23,239 bases of DNA from Candidatus Uhrbacteria bacterium (lineage in GTDB: Bacteria; Patescibacteriota; Patescibacteriia; JACQRZ01), in assembly GCA_016209345.1 (NCBI GenBank), contig JACQWH010000066.1:1-23239 (forward strand), written 5' to 3'. The position numbers and the translations under genes were made by a program. Every line of letters starts with the position of its first letter. Position 1 is the first letter of the stretch. Positions 20,371-23,239 of the stretch are shown here, piece after piece. Below the pieces are notes generated by a model. It saw only the letters and a program-made list of their open reading frames with translations, made no database searches and was not told the DNA's origin.

Positions 20371-21767
20371 ATGGCGTATTTCTCCTTAAAAAACGCTTCG
20401 AGTTCCCGAATCGCAATCCGTTCCTGCGCCATCGTGTCCCGATCGCGCACGGTGACGGCGTTGTCCTCGAGCGAATCAAAATCAACCGTCACGCAATAGG
20501 GCGTACCGATTTCATCCTGGCGGCGATACCGCTTGCCGATACTCTGCGTCTCGTCGTATTCAACGATAAACAGGCGTTTGAGCGTGTTCCAAATATCTCG
20601 CGCCGGTTTTTGCAATTCCTCCTTTTTCGATAATGGCAGCACGGCAACCTTGACCGGGGCGAGCCGCTTGTCAAACTTCAACACCACGCGCGTTTCTTCT
20701 TTCCCGCCGGCTGTCGGCGCCTGCTCTTCGGTATACGCATGATCGATGAACATCAGCACGAGGCGATTGAGGCCAACGGATGTTTCCGCAATATGGGGAA
20801 TGAACCGCTCGCCGGTCTTTTCGTCAAAATAGCTCAGGTCAACACCCGAATGCTTCGAGTGCTGGGACAGGTCCCAATCCCCGCGCGCATGAATGCCCTC
20901 CACTTCTTTATACTCGCCAAGCGCTTTGAAACGATACTCCACGTCATACGCCTCCGACGCGTAATGCGCAAGCTTTTCGTGCTTATACCAGCGGATCTCA
21001 TCTTCCGAAATACCGTACTCGCGGTACCACTTCCATCGCGTATCTTTCCACATGTCATAGGCCTTGTTCATGGAGTCGGGATGCAGAAAATACTGCATCT
21101 CCATCTGCTCAAACTCTCGCGTGCGGAAGATGAATTGTCGCGCGACAATTTCATTGCGAAATGCTTTTCCCACCTGCGCAATGCCGAATGGCAGCTTGCA
21201 ATGTAGCGCGTCAATGGTATTTTTATACTCCAAATAAATACCGCCGCACGTTTCGGGTCGCAGATACACCGCGTTTTCTTCCTTGAGTTCATCGGTCGGC
21301 GATCCGATATTTGACTTGACCATCAGAGAAAAAATCCGCGCCGCAGTCAGATCGGGCGAACCGCATTCGCGGCATTTTAATTTTTTTTCTTTTCGCAAAC
21401 GATCAAGGTGGGCGTTGATTTCATCAAGCGGCGCCTTGTCGGCATTGATACCGAATCCTTCCAAAATATGATCGGCACGGAATCGATTTTTACATTTCCG
21501 ACAATCAATCTGCGGGTCATTAAATCCGCCAACATGGCCGGACGCGACCCATGTCGTCGGATGCATGAAAATTGCGCTATCAAGACCGACAACATCGTCG
21601 CGATACTGCACCATATCCTTCCACCACGCATCGCGGATATTATTTTTCAGGAGCGTGCCATAGTGCCCGTAATCGTATATCGCCTGCATGCCGCCATAGA
21701 TTTCCGAGGAGGGAAAAACAAATCCCCGACGCTTGCAGAGAGAAACCAGTGTTTCCATGTCAATCAT
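20367..21767 (-). CDS. glyS: Glycyl-tRNA synthetase (class II, alpha2 type)
   Basis: Charges tRNA-Gly with glycine. The product has 466 residues, complete. It begins with LVSLCKRRGFVFPSSEIYGG typical of the eukaryote-like homodimeric enzyme. Then come two zinc-type Cys pairs (CRKC and CREC), motif 2 FRNEIVARQFIFRTREFEQ, HSGVDLSY, motif 3 HIAETSVGLNRLVLMF and an anticodon-binding C-terminal domain (PVKVAVLPLSKK...). Two in-frame Mets at residues 1 and 4 are possible starts; neither has a Shine-Dalgarno site. It starts 17 bases after the PilT-like gene's stop and is probably cotranscribed with it. Confidence 0.96.
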   Translation of the reverse strand: MIDMETLVSLCKRRGFVFPSSEIYGGMQAIYDYGHYGTLLKNNIRDAWWKDMVQYRDDVVGLDSAIFMHPTTWVASGHVGGFNDPQIDCRKCKNRFRADHILEGFGINADKAPLDEINAHLDRLRKEKKLKCRECGSPDLTAARIFSLMVKSNIGSPTDELKEENAVYLRPETCGGIYLEYKNTIDALHCKLPFGIAQVGKAFRNEIVARQFIFRTREFEQMEMQYFLHPDSMNKAYDMWKDTRWKWYREYGISEDEIRWYKHEKLAHYASEAYDVEYRFKALGEYKEVEGIHARGDWDLSQHSKHSGVDLSYFDEKTGERFIPHIAETSVGLNRLVLMFIDHAYTEEQAPTAGGKEETRVVLKFDKRLAPVKVAVLPLSKKEELQKPARDIWNTLKRLFIVEYDETQSIGKRYRRQDEIGTPYCVTVDFDSLEDNAVTVRDRDTMAQERIAIRELEAFFKEKYAM

Positions 21768-21784
21768 AGAATAGCTTGTAGGAG

Positions 21785-22867
21785 TTAGCTAAAGATTCCC
21801 TTCACCAATGATTCAAAGATGTCGGTGTTTTTCACCACCTCGCGCGCGTGTTCGAGCGACACGATTCTGTTTTTTACCATCGATGCAAGCTCATGGTCGA
21901 AACTTATCATGCCTTGCGCACGCGACGACGCGATGATTTGCGCAAGCTGGGAAAATTTCTGCGAGAGAATAAATGAACGCACCGAAGAGGTATTGACCAG
22001 CACTTCGTGCACCGGCACCAGCCCGCCGCCGATACGCGGCAAGAGATACTGGATGACGATTGCACGAAGCGCGTCGGCGAGCAGCTCGGTGATATATGTC
22101 TGTTCGGATGACGGAAATCCGGAAATGATTTTCTCAAGCGCCTTATCCGACGAGCTTACATCCATCACGGCGATCACCAGAATACCGGCATTTGCCAGCT
22201 CAAGGACTTTGCGCGTCGCCGACGTGTTTTCCAGCTCACTGATAAACACGACGTCGACATCTTCTTTCTCGATGGCATCAAGCGCGGCGTCAAACGAATT
22301 CACGTCTCTGCCGACTTCACGCTGGTTGACAATACTCTTATTGCCCACCATATCATACTCTATCGGATCTTCAATGGTCAGGATATGCTCAACGCGCGCG
22401 CGGTTGATATGCTCAAGAAGCGCGAGGGCAAGCGTCGTGCGCCCTGATCCGAAATGTCCGCCGACGATGACCAGCCCGTTTTTCAAAACAGCGATTGCTT
22501 CAATGGCAGGCGGCATATTGAGCGCCCTGATCGTTTCGACGTTCAGCGTCAAAAAGCGCAAAGACACCGTCATCGAACTCTCCTGAAAAAAAATGTGGAC
22601 TTTCCCCCGAATTTTGTTATCAAAAACAGTCATGACGACAATATCCCGCTCCTTTGCGAGCCGATCGCGCTGATCCGGGCTTGTCATCGACTCAACAATG
22701 CGCTCTATTTTAAGTGATGTGAGAATGTCTTCCCCTTCAAGGGGTTCCAAAATGCCGTCAACACGAATCATCGGCGGAGAGCCGACAGTGAGGTGCAAGT
22801 CGGTTGCGTCTCTCTTTGCCGCCGTGACAAGCATCTTGCGAAATGAAAGTGTTTCTGCTGTATCCAT
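21785..22867 (-). CDS. PilT-like type IV pilus ATPase homologue with degenerate catalytic motifs
   Basis: The product has 360 residues with the PilT layout: ATDLHLTVGSPPMIRVDG at 21-38, a RecA-like core, TIEDPIEY (164-171, Asp box) and a C-terminal helical region. PilT retracts type IV pili by ATP hydrolysis. Here the key residues are changed. Walker A reads GHFGSGRT with Arg143 in place of the essential Lys. The Walker B region reads FISELEN where PilT has GEMRD. The His box TLHTSS reads VMDVSS. The fold is kept, so the protein probably binds partners but may not hydrolyse ATP. It could regulate an active PilB/PilT elsewhere. The start at 22867 is preceded by an extended -10 box. Confidence 0.85.
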   Translation of the reverse strand: MDTAETLSFRKMLVTAAKRDATDLHLTVGSPPMIRVDGILEPLEGEDILTSLKIERIVESMTSPDQRDRLAKERDIVVMTVFDNKIRGKVHIFFQESSMTVSLRFLTLNVETIRALNMPPAIEAIAVLKNGLVIVGGHFGSGRTTLALALLEHINRARVEHILTIEDPIEYDMVGNKSIVNQREVGRDVNSFDAALDAIEKEDVDVVFISELENTSATRKVLELANAGILVIAVMDVSSSDKALEKIISGFPSSEQTYITELLADALRAIVIQYLLPRIGGGLVPVHEVLVNTSSVRSFILSQKFSQLAQIIASSRAQGMISFDHELASMVKNRIVSLEHAREVVKNTDIFESLVKGIFS

Positions 22868-22907
22868 CGGACAAGGGTTAGGATATAGGGACTAGGGGTT
22901 AGGGTAT

Positions 22908-22917
22908 AGTATAGCAC
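22908..22917 (-). promoter_or_regulatory. Extended -10 promoter of the PilT-like/glyS operon
   Basis: On the minus strand GTGCTATACT, identical to the boxes before the fibre gene and gpmI. The leader to 22867 is about 34 bases and holds a degenerate CTAACCC-type repeat. No clear -35. Confidence 0.45.
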
Positions 22918-22920
22918 ACT

Positions 22921-23135
22921 ATCAATTTCTAATTCACCTAATTCACCAAATTTCTAATAAATATCGGATCTTCAGAGTTTCCTGTGGGTAGAGGATGCAC
23001 TTGGGCAATTCATCTAATTTCTAATTGACCTAATTGACCTAAACAATACCAGAAGCACCAAATCCCAAAGGGGGAGATACGCGCCTGTAAGATGGTTAGA
23101 CATTGGGACATTGGTATTTAATTACTTTGAATTAC
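22921..23135. repeat. AT-rich dispersed repeat, copy B, with an extra partial unit
   Basis: A partial flank (22921-22960, TTTCTAATTCACCTAATT) is followed by the fuller unit 23005-23135. The unit runs CTAATTGACCTAATTGACC, AAATCCCAAAGGGGGAGATACG, ACATTGGGACATTGG and an AT-rich end, matching copy A block for block. No gene was seen between 22868 and the window end. Confidence 0.65.
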
Positions 23136-23149
23136 GAAACGCCACTTTT

Positions 23150-23234
23150 TGTCATTCCGACCGACTGAAAGGAGTGGAGGAATCTATGCGGTTGAAAGGA
23201 AAACGTAGATCCCTCGACTTCGCTCGGGATGACA
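23150..23234. repeat. MITE-like inverted repeat, about 85 bp
   Basis: The ends are TGTCATTCCGACCGACTGA...GGAATCTA and TAGATCCCTCGACTTCG...CGGGATGACA, inverted relative to each other. It is a common bacterial GTCATTCCGA...TCGGAATGAC short repeat family, distinct from the one at 3670. It encodes nothing. Confidence 0.6.
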
Positions 23235-23239
23235 ACGCG

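Noticed and set aside
21819..22586. 255-codon plus-strand open frame opposite the PilT-like gene
   Set aside because: Ser/Thr-rich shadow of the opposite strand with no recognisable motif or promoter.
22868..22910. Telomere-like GGGTTAGG/GGGACTAGGGG repeats
   Set aside because: Short, degenerate and internal in a bacterial operon leader; probably part of the promoter-proximal repeat DNA, not a telomere.

Overview
The window looks like chromosomal DNA from a Candidate Phyla Radiation (Patescibacteria, probably Parcubacteria-like) bacterium. The evidence is indirect. Genes are compact and use the standard code, with TGA as stop. Shine-Dalgarno sites are almost absent and 5' leaders are short. 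Several classes of short dispersed palindromic repeats are present. Two large secreted proteins of unknown function lie beside divergent housekeeping genes. Lineage is an inference, because no rRNA or ribosomal protein gene lies in the window.

Layout. (1) Positions 1-6.9 kb form a toxin-antitoxin and accessory island, almost all on the minus strand. It holds the tail of an IS30-family transposase that has replaced the 3' end of hicA, then hicB and an initiator tRNA-Met whose 3' end is duplicated nearby. Next come a small membrane protein, two AAA/DUF4143-type ATPases, two nucleotidyltransferase (MNT)/HEPN pairs and a small basic protein that may be a nuclease toxin. About eleven copies of a short REP-like palindrome are scattered only through this part, and some have become coding tails of genes. 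A plus-strand promoter with a palindrome over its -10 box drives a very short terminator-ended transcript (about 6325-6385). (2) Positions 6.85-11.9 kb hold six closely spaced minus-strand genes. In transcription order these are two small unknown proteins, a caspase-like (clan CD) cysteine protease, a large secreted Gly-rich protein, a secreted metzincin metalloprotease and a polytopic membrane protein. (3) Positions 11.97-17.04 kb are one 1690-residue secreted protein with repeated GxVGIGTTxP motifs, probably a surface fibre or adhesin. (4) From 17.1 kb on lie housekeeping genes: tRNA-Leu(CAA), gpmI (plus strand), and, on the minus strand, an M16 peptidase, glycyl-tRNA synthetase and a PilT-like ATPase with degenerate nucleotide-binding motifs. 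Two copies of an AT-rich repeat and MITE-like inverted repeats fill the gaps.

How the parts may work together. The first region is defensive or selfish (HicBA, MNT/HEPN, ATPases) and has been worn by insertions and repeats. The second and third regions look like a cell-surface programme: secreted proteins, an exported protease and a giant fibre. A cytoplasmic caspase-like protease with two small partners sits between them. That protease trio is the best candidate here for an undescribed system.
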